A stretch of DNA of 34,499 nucleotides, taken from contig JANPNV010000044.1 of NCBI GenBank assembly GCA_031427625.1, positions 1-34,499 of the forward strand, written 5' to 3'. This DNA comes from JADKIH01 sp031427625. GTDB taxonomy: Bacteria > Bacteroidota > Bacteroidia > AKYH767-A > 2013-40CM-41-45. A program made the position numbers and the translations under genes. Position 1 is the first letter of the stretch, and each line of letters opens with the position of its first letter. The notes beneath the pieces are model-generated. The model did no database searches. It saw only the letters and a list, made by a program, of their open reading frames with translations, and had not been told where the DNA came from. Below are positions 17,335-25,776 of this stretch, one piece after another.

Positions 17335-17399
17335 ATTTATAAGTATTAGTCTTTGGGAATTTTAAATTCAAAATTATTGCGTTTAGACAGTGTTGGAAA

Positions 17400-17411
17400 T
17401 GATCTATATCA
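17400..17411 (-). promoter_or_regulatory. FNR/FixK-like site upstream of the fasciclin gene
   Basis: TGATCTATATCA is a TGAT-N4-ATCA palindrome 65 bases upstream of the start codon at 17334. It is almost the reverse complement of the site before the RIC-nos operon (TGATATAGATCA), differing in neither half-site. Confidence 0.55.
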
Positions 17412-17508
17412 TATTCATAAATGATATTTTATGGGATAATAAATTGGATTGATAGCCATGATCTGCTCACTTTCAATAGGCGTATTTGGTTTTAACGGTA
17501 AACTTATT

Positions 17509-18486
17509 TTAATTAAATGAATAAGTAACCCCGGTAATAATTCTAAAATTATTTTCAGGCTGATAGCCATTCAACTTCTGTAGCAGGGGTATTTGAAATG
17601 CTGTGTTCAATGAAATATTACCCCAATACAAATCTATTCCAGCATGAGCAAATAAAAGTTGACCACCGGAATTCATGACTCTTAAATTTTGGTCAAGATC
17701 TCTTCCTGATAATTCATAAAAGGATCCGACATTTGGATAAAATGATAATTTCTCTTTATTAATAAAGTATAGGAGTGTCAGATTTGTGTTTAACCTATTT
17801 GAATACCTGTAGGCCTGATTATTTGTAGTTGTAAAAAGATAATTCGAATTCACATTTAAGCCGATATTTTTGTATTGACTGAAAAAACGAATACTGGCCA
17901 GGTATCCGAGACTTCCAGTCCCTGGCAGATGACTTCTCTCTTCCGGTATTTCGTTTTCGTCAAGCTTCCATTTCCCCAACGGAATTCGAATGCCAGCTCC
18001 TGCCAATATTCTGAATCGATAATCTGTCGAATCTTCTCCTGTCTTATTTACAATCTGATAATGTGAAATGATAAGCGGGTCTCCAATGCCTGAATGTATC
18101 GTATAAGATTCACCCGGAAGAATATCCTCATGTGTATGTGTATTAGCTGAATTGACTTCCGCTGCAATCCCTTCACCGGAAACAGATTCTTTGTTAACGA
18201 CATAGGGCATAGAAACAATAATCTGCAATCCTGAGGTAGGGAAAAATTGTCCGTGAATTTCATAGTCCGATCGTATCTCTTGAAAATCATTATTTTTCAA
18301 CCCCATTAATGACAAATCCACTGGATCATGATGAGAGCCTTCAAGTGATGCAGCGGTATATCTTAGCCCGACTAAATTCTTTTTGTATTGAGGATTTAAA
18401 CTCAGATAACAATTACAATAGTCGCAGGCAAATAATTGAATATTAAATGTAGTGACTGCAATGAAGAGAATTAATTGTTTCATCAA
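17509..18486 (-). CDS. Outer-membrane beta-barrel-like protein with N-terminal Cys motif
   Basis: This 325-residue exported protein has a signal peptide at 1-20 (LILFIAVTTFNIQLFA), immediately followed by CDYCNCYLSLNPQYKKNLVGL, with cysteines at 21, 24 and 26. The rest is strand-rich with alternating aromatic residues and ends ITGVTYSFN, consistent with an outer-membrane barrel. Bacteroidota proteins with an N-terminal C-x2-C-x-C and a following NxxGLRY-like strand occur next to copper-enzyme genes, so a role in copper delivery across the outer membrane is plausible but inferred. A His-rich loop (SANTHTHEDILPGE) could also bind metal. The gene starts 7 bases after nosY and is the last member of the nos run. 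Confidence 0.75.
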   Translation of the reverse strand: MMKQLILFIAVTTFNIQLFACDYCNCYLSLNPQYKKNLVGLRYTAASLEGSHHDPVDLSLMGLKNNDFQEIRSDYEIHGQFFPTSGLQIIVSMPYVVNKESVSGEGIAAEVNSANTHTHEDILPGESYTIHSGIGDPLIISHYQIVNKTGEDSTDYRFRILAGAGIRIPLGKWKLDENEIPEERSHLPGTGSLGYLASIRFFSQYKNIGLNVNSNYLFTTTNNQAYRYSNRLNTNLTLLYFINKEKLSFYPNVGSFYELSGRDLDQNLRVMNSGGQLLFAHAGIDLYWGNISLNTAFQIPLLQKLNGYQPENNFRIITGVTYSFN

Positions 18487-18493
18487 ATATGAT

Positions 18494-19261
18494 TTATAAA
18501 TCTTTTTTCTTGAATTTTCTTAATGCGATAATTAGAGGAAATATGATCCAGACTATCATAATTGTTAATGAATATAAAATACCAAAATTTGTTCCAAAAA
18601 ATTGATTGAAGACGGCGCCGGTATAGCTCATAAGCGCTGAGATATCCATTTTTAATAAAATAAGTATTCGGGCAAGATCAACAGGATTAAGTGAACTCAG
18701 GAAAATCATCAGTTTTTCAAGAGGATAATCGCTGAATTGAAACATCACCATTAACAAGAGACCGTCAAAAAGCAAGGTTGAAGTTAACCAAATCAATATA
18801 GCCATCCCAATCCCTTTGGTTTTATCTCTTGTAATAACAGATCCAAGGATGGCCAAACTGACGAAGATGGTTGTTAAAATTAATCCCGATAATACCATCA
18901 TGTAAGCAGTCGGAGAACCTTCGAGCAATATAACGGGTATGCCGATCCCCAGAGTGAAGGCAATGAGCAGTGAAGAACAGATTCCAACGAATAAACTTAA
19001 CAACAATTTTGTTCTCTTGATTGGCTGTGAAACGAGTAACTCAAGAAATTTTCCTGAGTTATACATATATATTGTACTGAACATAAGACTGACCAAAGGC
19101 ACCATAATAAGGATAATGTTGAGCATGCTCAATAATCCCTTAGCCGCATTATCTTCTAAATTGAAAATGCTTAATGATACTACAAGTAGAAAAATCGTAT
19201 AAGCAAAAATGAATTTGTTACGGAGTATATCTACTATTACGTATTTAATTACTTTAAACAT
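18494..19261 (-). CDS. nosY: NosY, ABC transporter permease of the N2O reductase maturation system
   Basis: This 255-residue integral membrane protein has about six hydrophobic segments, beginning MFKVIKYVIVDILRNKFIFAY. It contains the family phrase YNSGKFLELLVSQPIKRTKLLLS between the second and third helices. With NosF it forms an ABC complex that cooperates with periplasmic NosD in building the CuZ centre of NosZ; whether it moves sulfur or copper is not settled by sequence. The gene overlaps nosF by 8 bases (19254-19261), indicating tight translational coupling. The cysteine-motif outer-membrane gene follows 7 bases later. Confidence 0.92.
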   Translation of the reverse strand: MFKVIKYVIVDILRNKFIFAYTIFLLVVSLSIFNLEDNAAKGLLSMLNIILIMVPLVSLMFSTIYMYNSGKFLELLVSQPIKRTKLLLSLFVGICSSLLIAFTLGIGIPVILLEGSPTAYMMVLSGLILTTIFVSLAILGSVITRDKTKGIGMAILIWLTSTLLFDGLLLMVMFQFSDYPLEKLMIFLSSLNPVDLARILILLKMDISALMSYTGAVFNQFFGTNFGILYSLTIMIVWIIFPLIIALRKFKKKDL

Positions 19262-19976
19262 CTATCTTTCCTGAGTTTTTCATTACAACGGCAATTGCGC
19301 GCGATAATTTTTCTTCGTTAGTGTCTTCTCGTAGCTGATGTAGACTTTTATGAAACAGAATATTTCCATCCTGAAGATAAATTACTTCTGTTACAAGATC
19401 ATCAAGGTCACTTAAGATATGTGAAGTGATCAATATCAATTTACCCAATTCTTTTTCTTTTCTGATTTTTTCTTTTAATATTTCACTGGACAAAGGATCA
19501 AGTCCGGCCGTCGGTTCGTCCAATACCAAAACATCAGGATGAAATAGAAAAGCAAGAGATGCACTTACTTTCTGTCTCGTTCCTCCTGAAAGAGTGTTCA
19601 TCCTTTTACTCATAATATGATCAAGACCAAATAACGATATAAGCTCATTGTCAGAATTTTTAGATTCTACTTTTCTTAAGTCGTACATCATGTCGAAGAT
19701 TTGCCTGATCGTCATGTTGTCTGGATACCTTCCTATCTGGGGCATGTATCCTATTTTGCTTCTGTATTTCCAGTCGTTTATAACACTAATGCCGTTGAAC
19801 GATATATTTCCGTCATCAGGAATTACCATTCCAAGCAGACATTTTATTAATGTAGTCTTACCTGATCCATTTGGTCCGATTAAAGAAATCGCTTCCCCTT
19901 TATTGAAAGTTAATGACACATTATTTAATGCCTTTAATTTCCCAAACGACTTATTTATTTTTTCAATACTTATCAT
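19254..19976 (-). CDS. nosF: NosF, ABC transporter ATPase of the N2O reductase maturation system
   Basis: This 240-residue ABC ATPase has Walker A GPNGSGKTT (about residues 34-42), a Q-loop in IGYMPQIGRYPDNMT, signature LSGGTRQKVS, Walker B VLVLDEPTAGLDP and the switch His in LITSHILSDLDDL. It energises the NosFY complex. Its ATG overlaps the nosD stop as ATGA (19973-19976), and its end overlaps nosY by 8 bases. Assignment to NosF rather than a generic ATPase rests on its position between nosD and nosY. Confidence 0.94.
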   Translation of the reverse strand: MISIEKINKSFGKLKALNNVSLTFNKGEAISLIGPNGSGKTTLIKCLLGMVIPDDGNISFNGISVINDWKYRSKIGYMPQIGRYPDNMTIRQIFDMMYDLRKVESKNSDNELISLFGLDHIMSKRMNTLSGGTRQKVSASLAFLFHPDVLVLDEPTAGLDPLSSEILKEKIRKEKELGKLILITSHILSDLDDLVTEVIYLQDGNILFHKSLHQLREDTNEEKLSRAIAVVMKNSGKIDV

Positions 19977-21226
19977 AATTTGTACGGCGACATTTTGGGT
20001 TCGTCATCTTTGAAGTTATCAGGTGTCAGGCTTGGAATTGCTTTCTCAGTTTTGTCAAGCATGGAGACCATAAAGCTTCTGAGAAAAATTGTGGCAACAG
20101 GCATTTGTTCAATAATCATTGAATACAGGCTGATTGGATGATAGGGGATATCGCCCGTCTTGTCATGATTCAAATCATAGCCTTCGTACTTATCCCAGTA
20201 GTTTGCCCTGAAAGTATTCATTACGAGTGATCCATTCGTTGTTACATCGAATGTATTTGATCTAAAGTTATTTTTCTCTATAATATTATTTTCGCAACTG
20301 GCCTGAATTTTTAATGCACAACCATTTCCGGAAAAAATATTGTCTGTGATCTTGTTTCTATTACTACCATCCAGATAAATAGCGTTTGTATTGCCGATAA
20401 ATTTGTTATTCCGTATTTCGCTGTCGGATATTTCTTTCATCAAAAGCCCGTAAGATGAAGCGCCCCAATTATCATTAAAGATGTTATTAATCATACTTAC
20501 ATGATGCGTATACATGACAGCTACACCGGCACCGTTATTCTGTATGATATTGTTCATGTATTTATTATCATGAGAAAACATAAAATGTAAACCATACCTG
20601 ATATTTTTTTCGCTGAGATTGCTTTCTATTAATGAGTTTGTTACGAATTCAAAATATATACCATCCCGCTGACCGGAAATATTATTTTGGAATATTCTCA
20701 TACTGTCTGACTTCCAGCAATGAATACCGTTTCCGGATTGCACTTCCATTGTTCCTGTGGAATGTATCGAATTATTGATTGCATAACATGATACACATTC
20801 CTGAAAATAAATTGCAAAAAACATCTCATAAAGAAAATTATTACGGATAACCACATTTTTTGCTCTGTATATTTTTATTCCGGCAAGATCGTCCATGCTC
20901 GAAATTCCTCCATTGCGAAGCTCGAAACCCTGAATAGTTACATTGGATGAAAAAACAGAAATCAATTCATACTTTTTCAATCCGTCAATCACTGGCCTAC
21001 CTTCTCCGGAAAGGAAGACGGGTTTTTCAATGCTTATTTTTTCCTTGTATATGCCGGAGTGAACAATCACCGTATCATACGATTTCGAATTATTCAAAGC
21101 AGTCTGGATAGAAGTAATCCCATGTGTTTTTCCAACGTTAATTATGGCCGCATGCAAATCGAAATTGACGATTAAAGCTAAAAGGAGAAGCAGTAGGATT
21201 ACTATTTTGTTTTTATTTCTTCCCAT
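19973..21226 (-). CDS. nosD: NosD, periplasmic maturation protein of N2O reductase
   Basis: The 417-residue protein has a Sec signal (about 1-26, KIVILLLLLLALIVNFDLHA) followed by a right-handed beta-helix built from repeated N-rich turns such as NGIHCWKSDSMRIFQNNISG and SNRNKITDNIFSGNG. This is the carbohydrate-binding/sugar-hydrolase (CASH) repeat architecture of NosD. The C-terminal NYWDKYEGYDLNHDKTGDIP is a NosD hallmark. It works in the periplasm with NosFY in assembling the copper-sulfide centre. Its start overlaps the end of nosL by 25 bases. That overlap and the ATGA junction with nosF make nosLDFY a tightly coupled translational unit. Confidence 0.94.
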   Translation of the reverse strand: MGRNKNKIVILLLLLLALIVNFDLHAAIINVGKTHGITSIQTALNNSKSYDTVIVHSGIYKEKISIEKPVFLSGEGRPVIDGLKKYELISVFSSNVTIQGFELRNGGISSMDDLAGIKIYRAKNVVIRNNFLYEMFFAIYFQECVSCYAINNSIHSTGTMEVQSGNGIHCWKSDSMRIFQNNISGQRDGIYFEFVTNSLIESNLSEKNIRYGLHFMFSHDNKYMNNIIQNNGAGVAVMYTHHVSMINNIFNDNWGASSYGLLMKEISDSEIRNNKFIGNTNAIYLDGSNRNKITDNIFSGNGCALKIQASCENNIIEKNNFRSNTFDVTTNGSLVMNTFRANYWDKYEGYDLNHDKTGDIPYHPISLYSMIIEQMPVATIFLRSFMVSMLDKTEKAIPSLTPDNFKDDEPKMSPYKL

Positions 21227-21627
21227 GATAATTTCTCTCCTGTGAATTTTTGTTCAATAGTATCTCTTTCTCCCTTCGACGAAAAGGCTGCAATGTTTCC
21301 ACCCATTGGACTCTTTAAATCCTGGCTTTTAAGAAAAAATGCTTTATCAGAATTTATCCATCCTTCACTTCCCATATAATCGGAGAAATATATTCCCGCT
21401 ACTTCATTGCTCCAAACTCCCCCTACTTTAAGAAATGTCAATAGGCAGTGTGCATCATCAAATTTGAAAATTTTCCCTTTTTTGCTCATACATTCCGACG
21501 AAAATCGTTTATCCATAATAGTCATCTTACAAAAATCGCAAGCATCTTTTCCATACAAGATGGGTTGTGGTTCGTGTGAACAAGCAGATAGAGCAAGGAT
21601 AATAGCAATTGAAAATAATTTTTTCAT
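21202..21627 (-). CDS. nosL: NosL, copper-binding lipoprotein
   Basis: The 141-residue NosL has a lipoprotein signal (SIAIILALSAC, acylated Cys16) and the conserved copper motif C30-DF-C33-K-M35 in GKDACDFCKMTIMDKRF. A later FKFDDAHCLLTFL segment holds further conserved His and Cys. NosL delivers Cu(I) to NosZ through NosDFY. The start is 8 bases after the membrane-protein gene and the end overlaps nosD by 25 bases. Confidence 0.94.
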   Translation of the reverse strand: MKKLFSIAIILALSACSHEPQPILYGKDACDFCKMTIMDKRFSSECMSKKGKIFKFDDAHCLLTFLKVGGVWSNEVAGIYFSDYMGSEGWINSDKAFFLKSQDLKSPMGGNIAAFSSKGERDTIEQKFTGEKLSWEEIKTK

Positions 21628-21635
21628 GATATTTT

Positions 21636-22253
21636 TTACTTAATAAGTTTGATGTTTTTTCTTCTACTCAAAATCCACGTCAACAGTAATATTACTCCCA
21701 CAGCGACAAATATCCATCCTCCAGTATCAGGGATTGAATAGGCTCCGAAATTCAATAATTTTTTATAGCCAATTAGTGGCGGTTGATAAGCCATGCCCGG
21801 AACAATTATTGGAGCATCTGGATTCAATTCATGTCCATATTCATATTCCCATCGATAAAAATCAATCATAGAGATTACGCAAAGAGCAAGGAATGAAAAT
21901 ACAAAAATTGTAAAAATATTTCTTTTATTTATAAATAATGTAATGAATCCCATAAGTGAAAATCCAGCTATAATATAAGGCAAAATAGTAAACTCGGGAA
22001 AATCTTCAGTATGCAAATGGCGCATTCCGATGTAATGATTAAGTCCGTTTATTATTTCAACATCACCCCCCAATTTGTTCGGCCAGATTTTGAGAACCAA
22101 CCCTTCCGGGTATTGAGGAGCTCCCAATTCTATTTTCCAAAGTGGAACGAAAAGCACTACGATTAATCCAAGAGAACAGAATAATGTAGCCATTTTCATC
22201 AGAGTAGTCATAGTGAATTTATTTTTCATAATTTTTGATTCCATATTAAACAC
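21636..22253 (-). CDS. nos-cluster integral membrane protein (possible NosB-like)
   Basis: This 205-residue protein has about four membrane segments: near residues 17-37 (LFCSLGLIVVLFVPLW), 88-107, 112-131 and 176-196 (WIFVAVGVILLLTWIL). Two conserved-looking periplasmic stretches are visible, YPEGLVLKIWPNKLGGDVEI with NGLNHYIGMRHLHTEDFPE after the first helix, and RWEYEYGHELNPDAPI. Clade II nos operons usually carry a membrane protein just after nosZ, called nosB in some organisms. Position and topology fit, but I cannot confirm homology from sequence alone. His and Glu/Asp residues in the first loop could bind metal. An intrinsic terminator separates it from nosZ, and it lies 8 bases before nosL. 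Confidence 0.8.
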   Translation of the reverse strand: MFNMESKIMKNKFTMTTLMKMATLFCSLGLIVVLFVPLWKIELGAPQYPEGLVLKIWPNKLGGDVEIINGLNHYIGMRHLHTEDFPEFTILPYIIAGFSLMGFITLFINKRNIFTIFVFSFLALCVISMIDFYRWEYEYGHELNPDAPIIVPGMAYQPPLIGYKKLLNFGAYSIPDTGGWIFVAVGVILLLTWILSRRKNIKLIK

Positions 22254-22256
22254 GTT

Positions 22257-22295
22257 AAAAAAAACCGGGAATAGTGATAATCGGCTACTCCCGGT
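22257..22295 (-). terminator. Intrinsic terminator between nosZ and the rest of the nos genes
   Basis: On the minus-strand transcript an 11-bp stem (22264-22274 with 22285-22295, one U-G wobble, core ACCGGGAGTAG) is followed by eight U (A-run at 22257-22264). It begins about 20 bases after the nosZ stop and finishes just before the next gene's start. It should terminate many transcripts, giving more nosZ than accessory-gene mRNA. Confidence 0.85.
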
Positions 22296-22314
22296 ACTAA
22301 ATAAACGCTATTAA

Positions 22315-24297
22315 TTATTTGTTCTGAGTTGCTTCTGCTGATGTTTTACCGGTGCTAAATGTTAGCGGAGTATTACTGTTAGCTGGGGATACTCTTACAT
22401 ACCCTTGCATTTCCTGATGCAGCGCACTACAAAAATCCGTGCAATAGATTGGAAACACTCCAACTTTTTCTGGTACCCATTTCAACGTCTGAGTTTCACC
22501 CGGCATGATTAGTATTTCTGCATTGTTTGCGTGCTTAACGGCGAAACCATGAGGAACATCCCAATCCTGTTCTAGATTTGTGACATGGAAATATACCTCA
22601 TCGCCAAGTTTAACGCCTTCAATATTATCAGGAACAAAGTGAGAACGGATTGCAGTCATATAAACATGAACTTTTTTTCCATCTCTAACAACCTTTGCCT
22701 GTTTTTCGCCCTTACTAACATAAGCATGATTGTTTTCTTCTATCTTATAAAACTTTGTCGATTTTTTCATCAGCATTTCTGCAGGGAGTGCTTGTGCGTA
22801 GTGTGGCTCACCAACTGTTGGAAAGTCAAGGATCAATTGCATTTTATCTCCACTGATATCATACAACTGCGCACTCTGTGCAAGTTCAGGACCTGTTGGA
22901 AGATATCGGTCTTTGGTAATTTTATTGTAAGCGATCAGATATTTTCCGAAAGGTTTGCGACTATCGCCGCCTGGAATGCATAGGTGACCGATAGAATAAT
23001 AAGTAGGCACTCTGTCTAATACTTCGAGAGATTTAATATTCCATTTTACTACTTCTGATGATACAAAGAATGAAGTATATGCATTTCCCTTACCATCAAA
23101 TTCAGTATGTAATGGTCCCAGGCCGGGTTTTTTCACTTCACCATAAAGCACAGATTCATATTTAAGAACGGGAATTCCCTCATAATCTCCTTCGTATTGT
23201 TTGTCTTCGATTGCCTTGATCATTTTTGAATATGAGAAAACAGGAATTAATGCTGCGAGTTTTCCACTGGCAACGATGTATTCTCCGGAAGGATCAACAT
23301 CACAACCATGCGGTGACTTTGGACAAGGAATAAAATAGACCATATCTTTCAGTTCAGTCGGGTCTAACATTAAAACTTCTTTTTCAAGCGTAGAAGTGCA
23401 GTTATGAGTTGATTGATCATACTTATTATGATAGTAATTTACCATCTTTTTCAAACCTTTTCCTGCTTTGATATATTCTTCTGCTTTTTTCCAGTTGACC
23501 GCCATGATAAAGTCTTTGTCGCCCATTGAGGCATTTACCTCCAATAGAGTATTCGCCTTCTCCCTGTTATAGCAGGAGAAGAATGACCATCCGTGAGAAG
23601 GACCTTTTCCTGAATGACTTAAATCGAAATTTACAGGAGGTAACAAGATTTGAAAAGCGATTTTCATATTTCCTTCTTTAGGATCTACGCTTATATAAGT
23701 TACCGTTCCTTTGAAATTCTTTTTATAGGATTCGATTGGAACATCTATGTTATCACCCATAGGAATACTAAACCGTGTGCCTGCAACAACATACTCTGTA
23801 TTTTCAGTAATGAATGGTGAAGAATGATTTCCTGCACTATTCGGAATTTCCAATATCTCAGTAGTTCTAAAATCTTTAAGATCTACTCTGGCAACACGTG
23901 GTGAATTGTTCCCATTCGCAAACAACCATCGGCCATCAACTTCTCCATTTGTTTGTGAAAGCTGAAGGTGATGCAGGTCATCCCAAGGCACAATTCCATT
24001 GCTCGTTTGTAACATAGCTTTTGATTCTTCACTATAGCCATATCCATTTTCAGGAAAAACTGAAAAAACCGGAATAATTTTCAACAAGCGACCCGATGGC
24101 AAACCGTAAACACTGATTTGTCCATTAAATCCTCCGGAAACAAAATTGTAGAACTCATCATATTTTCCAGGAGCTACATAAACTTTTTCTGCAGCATTTC
24201 CAGAAAGCGCAGTCGCTGCATTTTTAGGTTTGCAGCCGGTAATAAGTATAGCAGCCAGTGCTATTAAAGTAAAAGGTATATACTGATATTTTTTCAT
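22315..24297 (-). CDS. nosZ: Nitrous oxide reductase NosZ, clade II, Sec-exported
   Basis: This 660-residue terminal reductase converts N2O to N2. The N-terminus is a Sec/lipoprotein signal (LAAILITGC, Cys22), not a twin-arginine signal, which marks clade II. The seven His ligands of the CuZ centre can be placed in conserved settings: His109-His110 (DDLHHLQLS), His158 (AGNHSSP), and the His of KSPHGCDVD, GPLHTEFDG, SIGHLCIPGG and VGEPHYAQ. The C-terminal cupredoxin domain has the CuA ligands His583 (DVPHGFAV), C619-x3-C623-x3-H627-x2-M630 (CTDFCSALHQEM). A 30-residue tail follows. It is probably expressed from the RIC promoter with the cytochrome c gene 27 bases upstream, and ends at its own terminator. 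Confidence 0.97.
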   Translation of the reverse strand: MKKYQYIPFTLIALAAILITGCKPKNAATALSGNAAEKVYVAPGKYDEFYNFVSGGFNGQISVYGLPSGRLLKIIPVFSVFPENGYGYSEESKAMLQTSNGIVPWDDLHHLQLSQTNGEVDGRWLFANGNNSPRVARVDLKDFRTTEILEIPNSAGNHSSPFITENTEYVVAGTRFSIPMGDNIDVPIESYKKNFKGTVTYISVDPKEGNMKIAFQILLPPVNFDLSHSGKGPSHGWSFFSCYNREKANTLLEVNASMGDKDFIMAVNWKKAEEYIKAGKGLKKMVNYYHNKYDQSTHNCTSTLEKEVLMLDPTELKDMVYFIPCPKSPHGCDVDPSGEYIVASGKLAALIPVFSYSKMIKAIEDKQYEGDYEGIPVLKYESVLYGEVKKPGLGPLHTEFDGKGNAYTSFFVSSEVVKWNIKSLEVLDRVPTYYSIGHLCIPGGDSRKPFGKYLIAYNKITKDRYLPTGPELAQSAQLYDISGDKMQLILDFPTVGEPHYAQALPAEMLMKKSTKFYKIEENNHAYVSKGEKQAKVVRDGKKVHVYMTAIRSHFVPDNIEGVKLGDEVYFHVTNLEQDWDVPHGFAVKHANNAEILIMPGETQTLKWVPEKVGVFPIYCTDFCSALHQEMQGYVRVSPANSNTPLTFSTGKTSAEATQNK

Positions 24298-24324
24298 GGG
24301 ATATTATTGGTTTAATTTAGTTCG

Positions 24325-24828
24325 TTATTTGACACCATCATTTTTTCTCATAAATTCAAGGACATGTCTTGCATCTTCATCACTCAAACTTTGATTTGGC
24401 ATGCGAACCATACATATCTCAAGCATTGCCTGTGATTCAGGATCCTTATTTAACATCTCTTCAGTGTTCACCACGAAGTTCATGATCCATTCGGGTTTTC
24501 TTCTGGCCGTAACACCTTTCCATCCCGGACCAACAACTCTGTCTGCAGTTAACTTATGACATGCAGAACATTTCAAATCGTAAATTCCACTTCCTAATGC
24601 CGCGCTTTTCACGTCAAGAGTAGGAGAGAGGTCGACAGAAGTAAATTTTCCAATTCCTTTCTCATATGCTACAGCATTGGAAGTATCACTCATCATATCT
24701 TTGAGAGATGAACCTCCATCGTTTTTATTTTCTTCTTTTTTAGAATCTCCAGAACATGCTACGATCGTAAGAATAATCGAAAACAAGAATAGAAACTTTA
24801 TCAATATATTATTTGTGTTGTTTTTCAT
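24325..24828 (-). CDS. Cytochrome c lipoprotein, probable electron donor to NosZ
   Basis: This 167-residue periplasmic protein has a lipoprotein signal (FSIILTIVAC, Cys25), a charged linker and a class I cytochrome domain. The heme site is C87-SA-C90-H91 and the likely axial Met is Met143 in VRMPNQSLSD. VGPGWKGVTARRKPEW is typical of cytochromes next to clade II nosZ. It lies between the RIC gene (41 bases) and nosZ (27 bases), so it is the obvious donor of electrons to CuA. Operon structure replaces the NosR route of clade I organisms, since no nosR is seen. Confidence 0.93.
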   Translation of the reverse strand: MKNNTNNILIKFLFLFSIILTIVACSGDSKKEENKNDGGSSLKDMMSDTSNAVAYEKGIGKFTSVDLSPTLDVKSAALGSGIYDLKCSACHKLTADRVVGPGWKGVTARRKPEWIMNFVVNTEEMLNKDPESQAMLEICMVRMPNQSLSDEDARHVLEFMRKNDGVK

Positions 24829-24869
24829 AACTATAGGTTTATTAATATTTTTTAAAATTGTATTTCAAA

Positions 24870-25592
24870 TTATTTAGGCGAAAAAGTGTCTGATTGTTTC
24901 TTTTGAAGCTCAATGGCTCTTGGAAAAAGAATGTTGTTTTCAAGATGAACATGCTTGTGTAAATCTGCTTCAAACATTTTTAATTCATCCATAACAATCC
25001 TAAATGTAATGCATGCATTTTCTGGAACGGAATAGTCATGACATAACACTCTTATCTCGTCCATTGTTTTTCCTGCATCTTCATGTTCTAACTCCATTAC
25101 TTTTATAGTAGTTTTCATAGATATGAAGGAGGAGATCTCATCATTAATTTCAACTTTTATTATTTTAGGGAAAAGAATTAACTCCTCTTTCATCATATGA
25201 TTTTCAAAGTCTTTACTAATTTCTTCAAATAACCCGGCGATTGTCTTCATATATGGATACTTCTCTCCATGCTTTGCTACAACTTTTGTCAGATGTTGCT
25301 GAATCACCGGCATATTTTCTTTTACATACTGGTGATGGGTAATTACAATATGGTCAATTAACTGAGCTAATGAATATTTTTTGAAATCAGGTTCCGTGAA
25401 GACAGCCCCAAGGATGATTTTTTCCAATTCCGATTTCACTTCCACAAGTCCGGATTGATCGTTTATAAGAACATCTTCTAGTTTCCGATTCCCTTTACAG
25501 CAAAAGTCTAAATGAACCCTTTCAAATAATATCGCAGCTTTTGGATAACTTATCACTAAATCTCCTAGTGTCATTTTCCCGATATCTATCAT
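24870..25592 (-). CDS. ric: Iron-sulfur cluster repair di-iron protein (RIC/ScdA/YtfE)
   Basis: This 240-residue cytoplasmic protein restores Fe-S clusters damaged by NO or oxidants. The N-terminal ScdA_N domain has MTLGDLVISYPKAAILFERV and LDFCCKG with Cys31 and Cys32. The hemerythrin-like four-helix domain from about residue 75 supplies di-iron ligands in LIDHIVITHHQYVKENMP, ENHMMKEELILFPKI, MELEHEDAG and LHKHVHLENNILFPRAIEL. It is the first gene of the minus-strand run that continues into cytochrome c and nosZ, 41 bases ahead. An FNR-like palindrome lies 86 bases upstream. NO-responsive ric genes controlled by FNR/Dnr-type regulators are well known, so this placement supports the box. Confidence 0.93.
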   Translation of the reverse strand: MIDIGKMTLGDLVISYPKAAILFERVHLDFCCKGNRKLEDVLINDQSGLVEVKSELEKIILGAVFTEPDFKKYSLAQLIDHIVITHHQYVKENMPVIQQHLTKVVAKHGEKYPYMKTIAGLFEEISKDFENHMMKEELILFPKIIKVEINDEISSFISMKTTIKVMELEHEDAGKTMDEIRVLCHDYSVPENACITFRIVMDELKMFEADLHKHVHLENNILFPRAIELQKKQSDTFSPK

Positions 25593-25678
25593 AATTGAAA
25601 TATTTATTCGTTATAAATTCGATCACAAAGTTGTGTTCATAATCTATTTCTCGAAAAGACATACATCAGTGGTCAAGG

Positions 25679-25690
25679 TGATATAGATCA
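25679..25690 (-). promoter_or_regulatory. FNR/FixK-like site upstream of ric-nosZ operon
   Basis: TGATATAGATCA is a TGAT-N4-ATCA palindrome 86 bases upstream of the ric start at 25592, in the intergenic region following the nrdJ stop. It would control ric, the cytochrome c gene and nosZ. Confidence 0.55.
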
Positions 25691-25776
25691 TATAACAGGG
25701 GGCAAATAAAAAATTTCTATAAGACGATAAAAGGATCCATTTCAATATATTATCATACTCGAATAGGTTATGTTTC

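Noticed and set aside
16759..25592. Horizontal transfer or mobile origin of the nos cluster
   Set aside because: No integrase, transposase, tRNA edge, flanking repeat or visible change in base composition accompanies it.
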